Of a DNA stretch of 64,000 nt, positions 55,912 through 64,000 are shown piece by piece. The first letter of the stretch is position 1, and every line of letters begins with the position of its first letter. A model generated the notes under the pieces. The model was not told where the DNA came from. It worked only from the letters and a program-made list of their open reading frames with translations, and did not search any database. The position numbers and the translations under genes are program-made. The stretch comes from Mucilaginibacter sp. SMC90. Lineage in GTDB: Bacteria > Bacteroidota > Bacteroidia > Sphingobacteriales > Sphingobacteriaceae. The stretch covers positions 558,001 through 622,000 of the forward strand of contig NZ_CP094527.1 in the NCBI RefSeq assembly GCF_022811725.1, read 5' to 3'.

Positions 55912-56994
55912 ATGCATCCATCACAAAACTTAAAACCCGAATGGGTTGATATAATTCGTAATGCAGCTCCCGAAGCCGAACAGGCAGGCAAACTGCAGCC
56001 CGGTCAGCTGGCACTTATTTATGAGCAGGGCTGGTTTAAATTTTTAGTGCCACAAGCTTACTCCGGTTTGCAATTGGCCCTGCCGCAAATGGTACGACTG
56101 GAAGAAAGCCTGGCCTGGGCCAATGGCAGCCTTGGTTGGGTAGTGACTTTGTGCAGTGGCGCAGGCTGGTTTGGCGGATTTCTTGATGCCGGCCTGGCTG
56201 CGGAGATCATGACTAATCCACAGTTATGTTTGGCTGGCAGCGGCGCATCAACCGGTACAGCTACCATTAACGGCGATGGTTACATTATTAACGGAACCTG
56301 GAAATATGCCAGCGGTGCGCATCATGCAACCCATATCACCGCAAACTGTATCATTAAAAACGGGCAGGAAACTGTTTTGAATAAGGAGGGCGAACCGCTG
56401 ATATTACCTTTTGTTTTTGATAAAAAAGACGTGCGTGTTTTCCCGGCCTGGAAATACGTAGGTATGATGGCTACCGGCAGCGATGCCTATGAGGTAAAAG
56501 ATCTGTATGTTGATAAAAATCGTTGCTTTAAGATCGACCCGCAATACACCATTGTAAATGAGCCTTTGTACCGCTACCCCTTTCTGCAATTAGCCGAAGC
56601 AACGTTAGCGGCTAACCTTTCGGGCTTGGCGGTTCATTTTCTTGACCTCTGCATACCGGCATTTGATGAGCGCATGAAAAACCCACGATTAACCGAACCG
56701 CAAAAAGCATACATCAAACAGTTACTGGCCGATCAAACCATTTTAGTTAATAAAGTCCGAGCTGAGTTTTACGAGGCTGTTGACAACTCATGGAATAACT
56801 TTGAAGCGGCTGATAACGGTTTGCAGGCTGTGAGTACGATGAGCCGCAAGCTGGCCAAAGTTGCTCGTGAAAGTGTGGATAAGCTCTACACCTATTGCGG
56901 TCTGTCGGCTGCCAATCCGGATACGGAGATCAACCAGGTATGGCGGGATATCCATACCGCCGGGCAGCACTCGCTACTTACCTTTGAGTCGTAA
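55912..56994 (+). CDS. Acyl-CoA dehydrogenase-fold flavoprotein
   Basis: 360 residues from the ATG at 55912; a longer frame from TTG 55855 would overlap the previous gene. Three-domain ACAD fold: N-terminal helices with FLVPQAYSGLQLALPQMVRL, middle beta domain GSGASTGTATINGDGYIING then TWKYASGAHHATHI, and a helical C-terminus. WKYASGA and the missing standard catalytic-Glu region recall HsaA/DszC-type flavin monooxygenases rather than true beta-oxidation enzymes. Substrate unknown; no reductase partner nearby. Confidence 0.75.
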   Translation: MHPSQNLKPEWVDIIRNAAPEAEQAGKLQPGQLALIYEQGWFKFLVPQAYSGLQLALPQMVRLEESLAWANGSLGWVVTLCSGAGWFGGFLDAGLAAEIMTNPQLCLAGSGASTGTATINGDGYIINGTWKYASGAHHATHITANCIIKNGQETVLNKEGEPLILPFVFDKKDVRVFPAWKYVGMMATGSDAYEVKDLYVDKNRCFKIDPQYTIVNEPLYRYPFLQLAEATLAANLSGLAVHFLDLCIPAFDERMKNPRLTEPQKAYIKQLLADQTILVNKVRAEFYEAVDNSWNNFEAADNGLQAVSTMSRKLAKVARESVDKLYTYCGLSAANPDTEINQVWRDIHTAGQHSLLTFES

Positions 56995-57014
56995 AAAGCG
57001 ACGTTTTATCCTAC

Positions 57015-57329
57015 TTAAAGATATTCGCTAAGCTCATTTCTTAAAATAGCTATCAGTTCAGGATCATTGAACTGATAGTTATCTTCAATATCAAGCACAA
57101 TCAGCTGCTTGCCATTTACGCTAAACCGTTGCTTCAGTATTTCCTTATGCTTTTGCTCCATCACAAAGATAACATCAGCACGATCAATCATTTTTTGATT
57201 TACCCTCACCCGGGCTTTATCACTTGTACCCGCCGATGAAGCCTTGTGCAAAGGGTGGTTCCTGAATAAAGCCTCGGCCGTAGGGCTGCGCCATTGGTTT
57301 TTACTGCAAATGAAAAGGAGGTTGGGCAT
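57015..57329 (-). CDS. Short low-molecular-weight tyrosine phosphatase-like protein
   Basis: 104 residues, against about 150 for classical LMW-PTP. The catalytic P-loop is intact: CSKNQWRS (Cx5RS, Cys8 to Arg14), followed by SPTAEALFR. The DPF/Y loop may be represented by DIEDNYQFNDPEL. VIFVMEQKHKEIL resembles the family's core strand. It may act on phosphotyrosine or as an arsenate-reductase relative. Single gene, convergent with the ACAD gene. Confidence 0.8.
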   Translation of the reverse strand: MPNLLFICSKNQWRSPTAEALFRNHPLHKASSAGTSDKARVRVNQKMIDRADVIFVMEQKHKEILKQRFSVNGKQLIVLDIEDNYQFNDPELIAILRNELSEYL

Positions 57330-57423
57330 AGGTCTTGAATATCTTTTTTTTAGCTAAGTGGGCAGTGTGTATTTTATTGATTAATTAAATCCGGCGAACG
57401 CTGAAAGTGAAATGACAAAAGAG

Positions 57424-57520
57424 GGCAGGTCAGTCAGCCTGTTGAAGACTTGCGCGCAAAGGCCTGCCCACCATGCTTCGACGCGCTCAGCATAACACTC
57501 CTGTTGAGCTTGTCATGGGT
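57424..57520. repeat. Intergenic repeat with GGGCAGG/CCTGCCC arms
   Basis: GGGCAGG near 57424 pairs with CCTGCCC near 57463, followed by ACCATGCTTCGACGCGCTCA and a stretch with CTCAACAGG-type words. From memory this is a common dispersed repeat of Sphingobacteriales genomes. A 72-codon frame through it (57434-57652) is not a gene. Confidence 0.5.
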
Positions 57521-57648
57521 ACTGATAACCACAACCGTCATTTCAACCAGCCAGTAGGGTATGAGAAACTTATGTGCCATATTGATCACTCTGCATATTG
57601 TGTCATTTAACGAAATGAGGAAGAGTGAAAATGATATTTTTTTATTTA

Positions 57649-59238
57649 TCATCCTATAAAAATCTCCCGCTCCACATTAACCTGCTTTAAAAAATACTCA
57701 TCGTGCGACACTACGATTAACGTACCCCGATAATCATTAATAGCGGCTGTTAATATTTCGATATTTTGAATATCGAGGTTGTTGGTAGGTTCATCCAAAA
57801 TGATCATATCAGGTGCCTGGTTGCCTATGGTTAGCGAGCAAAGCATTAACCGCATTTTTTCGCCGCCGCTAAGGGCGCTGCATGGTTTGTCCCAATCCTC
57901 GCGGGTAAACAGGAAGCGGTTAAGTCTGATTTTAATATCATGCTCCTGCAATGCTCCTGAATTAAATTCTTCGGCTTGTTCATACACACTGAGTTTATTA
58001 TTGATCAGCGAGTAATCCTGATCGATATATATGGCTTTGACCACAGCCCGGTTAATTATCCCGGATTGTGGCTCCAGCCTACCCAGCAGCATTTTTATCA
58101 ACGTTGTTTTGCCTGAGCCATTTGCTCCCCTGATCACTAATCTTTCGCCACTGGTAATTTGAAAGCAGAGCGGGGGAGCCCAAAGCGACTGCTCCCCATA
58201 TTCAAAGTTGAGATCTTTTGCGGTTATCAACACTTTCCCTTTGTGAAGAGCAGAATTATCAAAATCCATCTTCATTTTATCGATATCAGATAAACGGGTA
58301 CGCAGTTGGCTTAACTCCTGTGCAATTGCCCCGGTTTTTTCGGCGTGCACACCCTGCATTTTTGATGTGCTTTTTTCGGCGCTGTTTTTCAGGGTTTTCA
58401 TCATGATGGTAGGTACGCCCGCTTTTTCCTGTTTCTTTTTACCACGGGCATCCAGCTTTTGCTGCCGCTCTATGGATTCACGTTCGGTCTCTTTAGCCTT
58501 GCGGAGGGCCTTCTCCTTGCTTTTTACATCCTGGTTCAAGGCCTCGCTTTCAATGTCTTTTTGTTCGGCATAAAAATCATAATTGCCGCCATATGTAGTA
58601 ATGCCGCGCTTGCTTAGTTCGCAAACGGTGTTGAGCAGGTTAAGCAACGTACGGTCATGACTAACCACCAATAAAGTGTTATTTGTTGATTTAATATAAT
58701 TATAAAGTAGTTCCCTGCCTGCCGTATCCAAATGATTGCTTGGTTCATCCAACAAAACTATTTCGGGGCGATGAATAGCGATGCCCGCCAAAAATACTTT
58801 TGTTTTTTGCCCGCCGCTAAGCGAACCCATTTTTTGCGACAGATCAATATCCTTAAGCTGCCAGTGGATAAAAGCTTCCTGGCAGCGTTCTTCAATGGCC
58901 CAGTCATCATTGAGCACGGTCATGTTCTCGTCGGTTACATTCCCGTCGAGAATTTGCTGCAGGGCATTTAGTTTGTCGGCTATTCGCAGTACTTCAGCAA
59001 CAGTAAGGTCATTATATTGACCGAAGATCTGCGGCACGTAATAAGGCCGCGAATCAGTTTTTACTACACCGCTGACTGGTTTTAAATTTCCGGCCAATAT
59101 TTTAAGCAGGGTCGATTTTCCGGTGCCGTTATTGCCTATCAGGGCAATTTTATCATCTTTGTTAACTACGAGATCAATACCGGCAAATAAAAGATCACGG
59201 TTGGGATGTATATAGGTAATATCGTGAAGAATAGGCAT
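57649..59238 (-). CDS. ABC-F family ATP-binding protein
   Basis: Soluble ribosome-associated ATPase type, 529 residues with two ABC domains and no membrane part. Domain 1: Walker A GNNGTGKST, signature LSGGQK, Walker B VLLDEPSNHLD. Domain 2: GANGSGKTT, LSGGEK, IILDEPTNNLD. The linker (about 230-310) is long, charged and helical, the part that reaches the ribosomal tRNA site in this family. Whether it is a resistance or a housekeeping factor cannot be told. Confidence 0.92.
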   Translation of the reverse strand: MPILHDITYIHPNRDLLFAGIDLVVNKDDKIALIGNNGTGKSTLLKILAGNLKPVSGVVKTDSRPYYVPQIFGQYNDLTVAEVLRIADKLNALQQILDGNVTDENMTVLNDDWAIEERCQEAFIHWQLKDIDLSQKMGSLSGGQKTKVFLAGIAIHRPEIVLLDEPSNHLDTAGRELLYNYIKSTNNTLLVVSHDRTLLNLLNTVCELSKRGITTYGGNYDFYAEQKDIESEALNQDVKSKEKALRKAKETERESIERQQKLDARGKKKQEKAGVPTIMMKTLKNSAEKSTSKMQGVHAEKTGAIAQELSQLRTRLSDIDKMKMDFDNSALHKGKVLITAKDLNFEYGEQSLWAPPLCFQITSGERLVIRGANGSGKTTLIKMLLGRLEPQSGIINRAVVKAIYIDQDYSLINNKLSVYEQAEEFNSGALQEHDIKIRLNRFLFTREDWDKPCSALSGGEKMRLMLCSLTIGNQAPDMIILDEPTNNLDIQNIEILTAAINDYRGTLIVVSHDEYFLKQVNVEREIFIG

Positions 59239-59434
59239 AATTTCTTTCTTGAAAAAGGTGAATAATTGCAGGGGCGTTGCAACAACGGCACTGTGTTATT
59301 TGTCCTGAAAGAAATTATTAATCACATAGAGGGAATGGTTGGTTACCGGGGCAAAGGTAATAAAAAGGATTGGAACACGGTTATTGTCGCAATACGCTCT
59401 GGAAAATCGAGTTCAAATTTGGCTAATCTGATAC

Positions 59435-59532
59435 AAAAAATTTCTACACGAATGCTTTTCAAACCTTTCACAATTAATCGAATTACACGAATTTTTAATT
59501 GGGATTGTTTAAAATTCGTGCAGAAATTTTTT
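59435..59532. repeat. Inverted repeat related to the 34.6 kb composite
   Basis: Arms of 19 bases (59435-59453, AAAAAATTTCTACACGAAT, and 59514-59532) are complementary except one base. The interior contains TCGAATTACACGAATTTT, nearly the unit seen at 34636-34655. It lies between the ABC-F and DUF1349 genes. Confidence 0.65.
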
Positions 59533-59562
59533 ATTTGCAATCGGGTAACCCAATGGCAAAAA

Positions 59563-60177
59563 CTACTTCGTAACCTTCTCCACTTTAAAATCCTCAAACT
59601 TTACATCAAAACTTTGCTTGCCGGGTGCCGCCGCCACCATGCCGATCATCGCTTTTACATTGGGCGGAAAATATGCCAGGCGGAGCATATCATATTTTTC
59701 ACCATCAAACGAGTATTTGATCTCCACAAAATCGCCTTTGCGCAGCAATTTTAACCAAACAGATTTGGGGCTGTCATGCCTTGGCACTACCGACCAATCC
59801 GAAACTTCACGGGTAACTACGGCGCTTACGTTTTGAACACCGTCGACATATTCGATCCCGGTTTTGATCCAGTTTTTGTTATCGATCCTTACCATTAAGC
59901 CGGCCTGGTGAAACAGCTCTTTGTATGCACCGGTAATTTTCACGCTCGCCTCAAAATCGCCCTCCTGTTCGGTAAAATAAAAGGGGCCGTTATCCCGGAT
60001 AAAACCGTAATGGGTTACCCGCCAGTAATCTGTTGCCGGGTCGACAGTCATGTGCAGCGTGCTGCCTTCTATTGATGATTTTTGAGGTTTACTGTACCAC
60101 TGCATACTGTTTAAGTTTTGTGCCAAACCAAATTTGCTGAGCAGGGCAAATAAGGTTAAAAAGGTTAGTTTTTTCAT
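59563..60177 (-). CDS. Exported DUF1349 protein (concanavalin-like fold)
   Basis: 204 residues with signal peptide ending SKFGLAQN. The mature chain matches DUF1349: TVDPATDYWRVTHYGFIRDN, FEASVKITGAYKELFHQAGL, RIDNKNWIKTGIEYVDG and VKAMIGMVAAAPGKQSF. These proteins have a jelly-roll fold and may bind glycans; no enzyme activity is established. Confidence 0.85.
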   Translation of the reverse strand: MKKLTFLTLFALLSKFGLAQNLNSMQWYSKPQKSSIEGSTLHMTVDPATDYWRVTHYGFIRDNGPFYFTEQEGDFEASVKITGAYKELFHQAGLMVRIDNKNWIKTGIEYVDGVQNVSAVVTREVSDWSVVPRHDSPKSVWLKLLRKGDFVEIKYSFDGEKYDMLRLAYFPPNVKAMIGMVAAAPGKQSFDVKFEDFKVEKVTK

Positions 60178-60279
60178 GGCGGTAAATTTATGATAATAAA
60201 GAATGAAGCCCGCCCGGATATTATTATCTTTTGTGATTTTAAAGTTTGATATGCCCTTAAACCCGGGTATCTTTATATT

Positions 60280-60900
60280 ATGAATGAAACCACAAAGTGG
60301 GGGATTATTACAGCAGTAACAATCATCTTCTTTACCTGCCTTATCCCTGTAAATATTTTCACTTCGGCACTTTACCTTATTGTAATTGCGGGAGCTGTTG
60401 CCATCACATTTGTTTCAGTAAAACTTTTGGTGAGTATTTTTCTTAAAGATCTTACCAAAGCAGTAAAAAATGAGGATGACTTGCCTGAAGATGAGCGCAG
60501 GGAAGCAATTGCAAAAGCGTATAACCCGTCGGGCTGTGTTATATTACCTGTAATTCTGGTGCTTTTTTGGGGTGCAGTAGCTTTATTGATCTGGCGCGAA
60601 ATCCAAATGGAAAAGAACGAGATCCACAATTATGGGCAGTTAACAAAGGCCGATATAGTTGGCGGTAGTTCCTTTAGCAGCAGGAAATATGATTTCAGCA
60701 AAATTGTGCTGGGCTTTAAAAAAATAGACGGCGATTCGGCCTTTGTAAATCATTCTATCACCGCAAATCAATTTAAAGAATATTATAAAGGCGAGCCCAT
60801 AGTGATCATTTATTCAACCCGGTACCCTTCTATCCTGGAGGTTATAAATAGCAAGGCCGAACTGGATGAATACCTGAAAGATCACCCAATAAAAAAATAA
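60280..60900 (+). CDS. Membrane protein of unknown function
   Basis: 206 residues. Two helices near the start (WGIITAVTIIFFTCLIPVNI and LYLIVIAGAVAITFVSVKLL) and one about 90-108 (CVILPVILVLFWGAVALLIW) are followed by a soluble beta-rich C-terminus. That part (QLTKADIVGGSSF...KGEPIVIIYSTRYPSI) resembles the extracytoplasmic half of DUF3592-like proteins. Single gene, divergent from DUF1349. Confidence 0.7.
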   Translation: MNETTKWGIITAVTIIFFTCLIPVNIFTSALYLIVIAGAVAITFVSVKLLVSIFLKDLTKAVKNEDDLPEDERREAIAKAYNPSGCVILPVILVLFWGAVALLIWREIQMEKNEIHNYGQLTKADIVGGSSFSSRKYDFSKIVLGFKKIDGDSAFVNHSITANQFKEYYKGEPIVIIYSTRYPSILEVINSKAELDEYLKDHPIKK

Positions 60901-60969
60901 GAACCCGATTGATCTTTATGTCACAACCGGGTCCGTTTAAATTAAGGTATCTGGAAATCAGTACTGTTT

Positions 60970-63312
60970 TTATTTCATCTTCAACAGCCGGCATCCAAAT
61001 AGTCCGCCTGCTGTTTTGCCCGGTAAGGCCTGAAACTTTATAACGATATTTTGCTTGCCGGCAAGTAATGTTGCGGGTATAGAATAGTTTATTGTGTAAA
61101 AATCGGGGGATGCTTTTTTAACCAGTTTTTCTGTGGCTATCTTTTGCCCGTCTATTAAGATCTCAAACTCCCGTCCTTCGCCATCTGCACCAAAATAGCT
61201 GCATTGAAGTTGGGCAGTGGCCGCACCCTTGGTATTCAGTTGGAAAGAAAACCAGCCCCCATCAGTGGCATCGCGCCAGCGCATTCCGTCAACCTCGCCG
61301 GTGTGGGTGTGCTCGCCTTTAAAGTTATGGTCGCGTTCGGGTTGCATTTCGCCTATGCGCATCATGTCGAGCGTATTGGCAGCCAGTTCATCTTCGGCCT
61401 TACGTTCGGCGTCAAATTGTTGTTGCTTCAATTTCCACTCCCCGTTGTTGAAAAAGTCCCAGTAAACGGCTTGTTTCTGATCGTATATTTTGTAAAGTGG
61501 TTCGAGTATTACCTGTTTGCCCAGGTTGCTGGCATAAAATACGGTTGGCTTATCTGCAACCGGTTTGATCCATTGGTTTAGGTCTGGATCTGAAGCAACA
61601 AACACCGGGATATCACGTTTTTTAATGTCAGCCTTACCTAACTGCCCGGCCAAAACCAGCGGGCCATACAGGAATGCTTTCATATTGGCATTGTCGGGCA
61701 TACTTTCTGTGTACAGGCTCATCGGATAGGTCAATTTAACTCGGTCTCCTTTTCGCCACATACGGTTAATGGTAATATAGCTTCCCGGTTTGGTTGTTAT
61801 AGCAATAGCTTTCCCATTTACGGTTAGCTGTGCACCGCTAACAGCCCATTTAGGATAGCGGATGTGCAAGGGCATTTGCCGGTTACGTGCCGATTGGGTA
61901 AGGGTGAAATTAACAGTGCCGCTTTCGGGATAGCGGGTTTCCATTGTCCACAACATGCCTTTCTCTTTCCAGTTTAAGGTTGATGGAATAAACAGGTTAA
62001 GGTATAAACCTCCGCTATTGTCTTTATCGTAAATATCCATGCCATACTTACTATGGTTTTCCATGCCGGTACCGGTGCAGCACCAAAATGAATCATTGGC
62101 CGTGCCGAACTGCTTTTGTGTTCCGGATGCCAGCGTTAAATAATAGAGCACCATGCCGTTTTCCGGATTTTGTGATGCCAGGATGTGGTTATAAAGTACA
62201 CGCTCATAATAGTCCATGTAAGCAGCCTGAGGATCAAGGCCAAAAAGATGGTCGGTAAGTTTCAGCATGTTATAGCTATTACAGGTTTCGGTAGTTGTAG
62301 CGCTCAAATGGGCCGCCAGATGGCCGGGCTTATCGCTGAAACGTTCATGATCACTATTGCCGCCAATAACGTAACTGTAATGGTTCACTACGGTATTCCA
62401 AAAGAAATTGGCAATGGCATGATCGGCGGGATTGCCGGTAAGTTCATACTGGCGGGCACAACCAATTACTTTAGGGATCTGGGTGTTGGCATGAAGACCG
62501 GCAAGGTCATCCTGCTGCTGCGCCAGCGGATCAAGGATGCGTTTGTGGTGAAAACGGTATGACAGATCCAGATATTTCTTGTTGCCTGTAATGGCGTAAA
62601 CGTTGGCTAATGCTTCGTTCATTCCGCCGTGCTCACACTCCAGCATCAATTGAAATTGCGCTTCGGTAAGGTTTTTAAATTTGGTATCTATCCAGTCGCA
62701 AAATTTAATAGCTACTTGTTTGGCCTGTTGATTGCCTGTATATAAATAGGTATCAACCAACCCGGCTAATATTTTATGCTCCGTATACCACGGTACCCAG
62801 GCACCATTAAGGTCAAAGCCCGGCGAACGGATATCGCCCGCGGCTATCTCGTCAAAAAGTTTATCTTCACCGGGTATAGCGCCTATATATCCTGTTTTGC
62901 GCACCCGCTGGCATTCTGCAAGTTCGGTAACTATGTAATCGGTTTTCTGTTTAAATCTCGCATCGCCGCTGGCCGCGTACATCATGGAGCAAGCCGACAA
63001 GTAATGGCCCAACGAATGGCCTGACACCCCTGCTGTTTCCCAGCCTCCATAAATTTCGGCTTTGGGTTTCAGCCCCGCATTTTCTCTGAACCGGTGTAAA
63101 AAACGGTCGGGCTGCAGGCTAAGCAGCCATTCCCCGTCTTTTTCCATCGCATGTTTAAAGGGGCCGTCAAGTAACCTTACATCGCTCAAATTAAATTGGC
63201 TCACCTGTTTGGCAACTTTATCTTTTACTACGTAGCCGGTTTGTGCAGTTACTGCATTTGGCATTAAGCCATATAGCATTGCCGATGCTATAGCCTTATA
63301 TATTTTTCTCAT
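60970..63312 (-). CDS. Glycoside hydrolase family 127 (beta-L-arabinofuranosidase type)
   Basis: 780 residues, exported (signal peptide ending NAVTAQ). The (alpha/alpha)6 catalytic barrel occupies about 35-420, with GGWETAGVSGHSLGHYLSAC and HLSATTTETCNSYNMLKL. Zinc and nucleophile cysteines are in place: ETC (Glu and first Cys) and the pair in SFWCCTGTGMENH. In characterised GH127 one of this pair is the catalytic nucleophile. A beta-sandwich follows, and an extra C-terminal domain (about 640-780) may bind carbohydrate. It probably releases L-arabinofuranose from plant glycans. Confidence 0.9.
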   Translation of the reverse strand: MRKIYKAIASAMLYGLMPNAVTAQTGYVVKDKVAKQVSQFNLSDVRLLDGPFKHAMEKDGEWLLSLQPDRFLHRFRENAGLKPKAEIYGGWETAGVSGHSLGHYLSACSMMYAASGDARFKQKTDYIVTELAECQRVRKTGYIGAIPGEDKLFDEIAAGDIRSPGFDLNGAWVPWYTEHKILAGLVDTYLYTGNQQAKQVAIKFCDWIDTKFKNLTEAQFQLMLECEHGGMNEALANVYAITGNKKYLDLSYRFHHKRILDPLAQQQDDLAGLHANTQIPKVIGCARQYELTGNPADHAIANFFWNTVVNHYSYVIGGNSDHERFSDKPGHLAAHLSATTTETCNSYNMLKLTDHLFGLDPQAAYMDYYERVLYNHILASQNPENGMVLYYLTLASGTQKQFGTANDSFWCCTGTGMENHSKYGMDIYDKDNSGGLYLNLFIPSTLNWKEKGMLWTMETRYPESGTVNFTLTQSARNRQMPLHIRYPKWAVSGAQLTVNGKAIAITTKPGSYITINRMWRKGDRVKLTYPMSLYTESMPDNANMKAFLYGPLVLAGQLGKADIKKRDIPVFVASDPDLNQWIKPVADKPTVFYASNLGKQVILEPLYKIYDQKQAVYWDFFNNGEWKLKQQQFDAERKAEDELAANTLDMMRIGEMQPERDHNFKGEHTHTGEVDGMRWRDATDGGWFSFQLNTKGAATAQLQCSYFGADGEGREFEILIDGQKIATEKLVKKASPDFYTINYSIPATLLAGKQNIVIKFQALPGKTAGGLFGCRLLKMK

Positions 63313-63538
63313 ATGCTTTGTTACTTAACCGTTTGGAGGTTGGAAAAAAACGTTGGTTTATAATTACACTACATAGTTATTGATATTAGCCTGAAAAACC
63401 AATCAAAAATTAAAGCTGGATAATATTCAATATTGATTGATTAATTTAAACATATCCCATGGGCCTCAAATCCGCTTTTTTTGTCATGCTGATTCTTGTC
63501 ATCAGCAACGCTAACCAATTATAACCTAATTTATTCCC

Positions 63539-64000
63539 ATGATCCAGACAGAAAAACCGATGCTTAACAGCACTATCCATGTGGATGCAGCACTCATTGA
63601 TGATTTCAGACAACAGGGACATGTACTCATCAAAAACATACTACAGGCCGATGAAGTGGCCCATTATCGCAGTGTCATCGGCAACGCGGTAAACCGTTAC
63701 AATACTGAAACCCGGGCTATGAATGACAGGGATACTTACGGCAAAGCCTTTTTGCAGATCATGAATTTATGGGAGGTTGACGACCAGGTAAGGGAATTCA
63801 CCCTTGCCAAACGCTTTGCAAAAATTGCTGCAGATTTGTTAGGCGTTGAACATGTGCGTATTTATCATGACCAGGCCTTATTTAAAGAGGCTGGCGGTGG
63901 TTTTACACCCTGGCACCAGGATCAGTATTACTGGCCGCTTGATACCAATAAAACGGTAACCATGTGGATGCCGCTGATGGATATTGATGTTGAGCTGGGG
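63539..64000 (+). CDS. Phytanoyl-CoA dioxygenase family protein, partial (runs off window end)
   Basis: Fe(II)/2-oxoglutarate-dependent oxygenase. The first 154 residues are visible. DDFRQQGHVLIKNILQADEV is the usual N-terminal start of PhyH proteins. WHQDQYYWPLD gives the HxD iron ligands, and VTMWMPLMDIDVELG follows as in family members. The distal His and the 2-oxoglutarate Arg lie beyond the window. Divergent from GH127 across a 226-base gap holding AATATTcAATATT; a link with sugar metabolism is possible. Confidence 0.88.
   Translation, partial: MIQTEKPMLNSTIHVDAALIDDFRQQGHVLIKNILQADEVAHYRSVIGNAVNRYNTETRAMNDRDTYGKAFLQIMNLWEVDDQVREFTLAKRFAKIAADLLGVEHVRIYHDQALFKEAGGGFTPWHQDQYYWPLDTNKTVTMWMPLMDIDVELG

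Noticed and set aside
57434..57652. 72-codon open frame on the minus strand
   Set aside because: Its C-terminal half is the translation of a dispersed intergenic repeat (MLSASKHGGQAFA-type), and it has no protein-like features.

Overview
The window looks like chromosomal DNA of a Bacteroidota bacterium, most likely a Sphingobacteriaceae member close to Mucilaginibacter or Pedobacter (inference). The evidence is a SusC/SusD pair, several CarboxypepD-type TonB receptors, TAnnTTTG-type promoter boxes, the Bacteroidota ribosomal protein bL38 beside rpmB-rpmG, bacillithiol and lipid A genes, and many SPII lipoproteins. About 55 protein genes, one tRNA and one TPP riboswitch can be supported.

Layout. 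1-3.1 kb: a cut PQQ sugar dehydrogenase, then tRNA-Ala(GGC) followed by a small accessory patch. This patch holds a 15-bp copy of the tRNA anticodon arm, a Fic protein with an altered inhibitory motif, and a 46-codon remnant resembling the N-terminus of TOTE-type primase/helicase proteins. 3.1-9.5 kb: ROK regulator, SusC and SusD in one direction, without a hydrolase. 9.8-16.3 kb: a PchR-like AraC gene divergent from a TonB receptor, DUF4374 lipoprotein and PepSY membrane protein, the same order of families as the Xus xenosiderophore system. The space between them carries a dense control region: 21-bp-spaced direct repeats, a -7 box, two related dyads over the predicted start sites, a 30-codon ORF and a leader hairpin. 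16.3-34.4 kb: alcohol dehydrogenase with an AraC regulator, a beta-barrel protein, a 1419-residue hybrid sensor kinase, secreted esterase, subtilase and TPR protein, a PQQ dehydrogenase-cytochrome c fusion, an amino acid permease and acs.

34.4-50.9 kb is mostly housekeeping: rpmB-rpmG-bL38, ftsY, rimO, bshC, a ferredoxin with its reductase, a LysR gene, lpxB-surE, three tandem FKBP lipoproteins and aspS. Intergenic space here is full of hairpin-forming repeats, including three copies of a CATTGCGAG element and one nested composite. 50.9-54.6 kb: a TPP riboswitch with a very long insertion in its J2/4 junction controls a TonB receptor and a PnuC-family transporter, presumably an outer plus inner membrane thiamine uptake pair. 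54.7-64 kb: ECF sigma factor with a membrane partner, an acyl-CoA dehydrogenase-like flavoprotein, a small tyrosine phosphatase, an ABC-F ATPase, DUF1349 and GH127 proteins, and a cut PhyH dioxygenase.

The observations I rate highest are the Fic Glu-to-Ala change, the layered control region of the Xus-like operon, and the riboswitch carrying a dispersed repeat inside its core junction.
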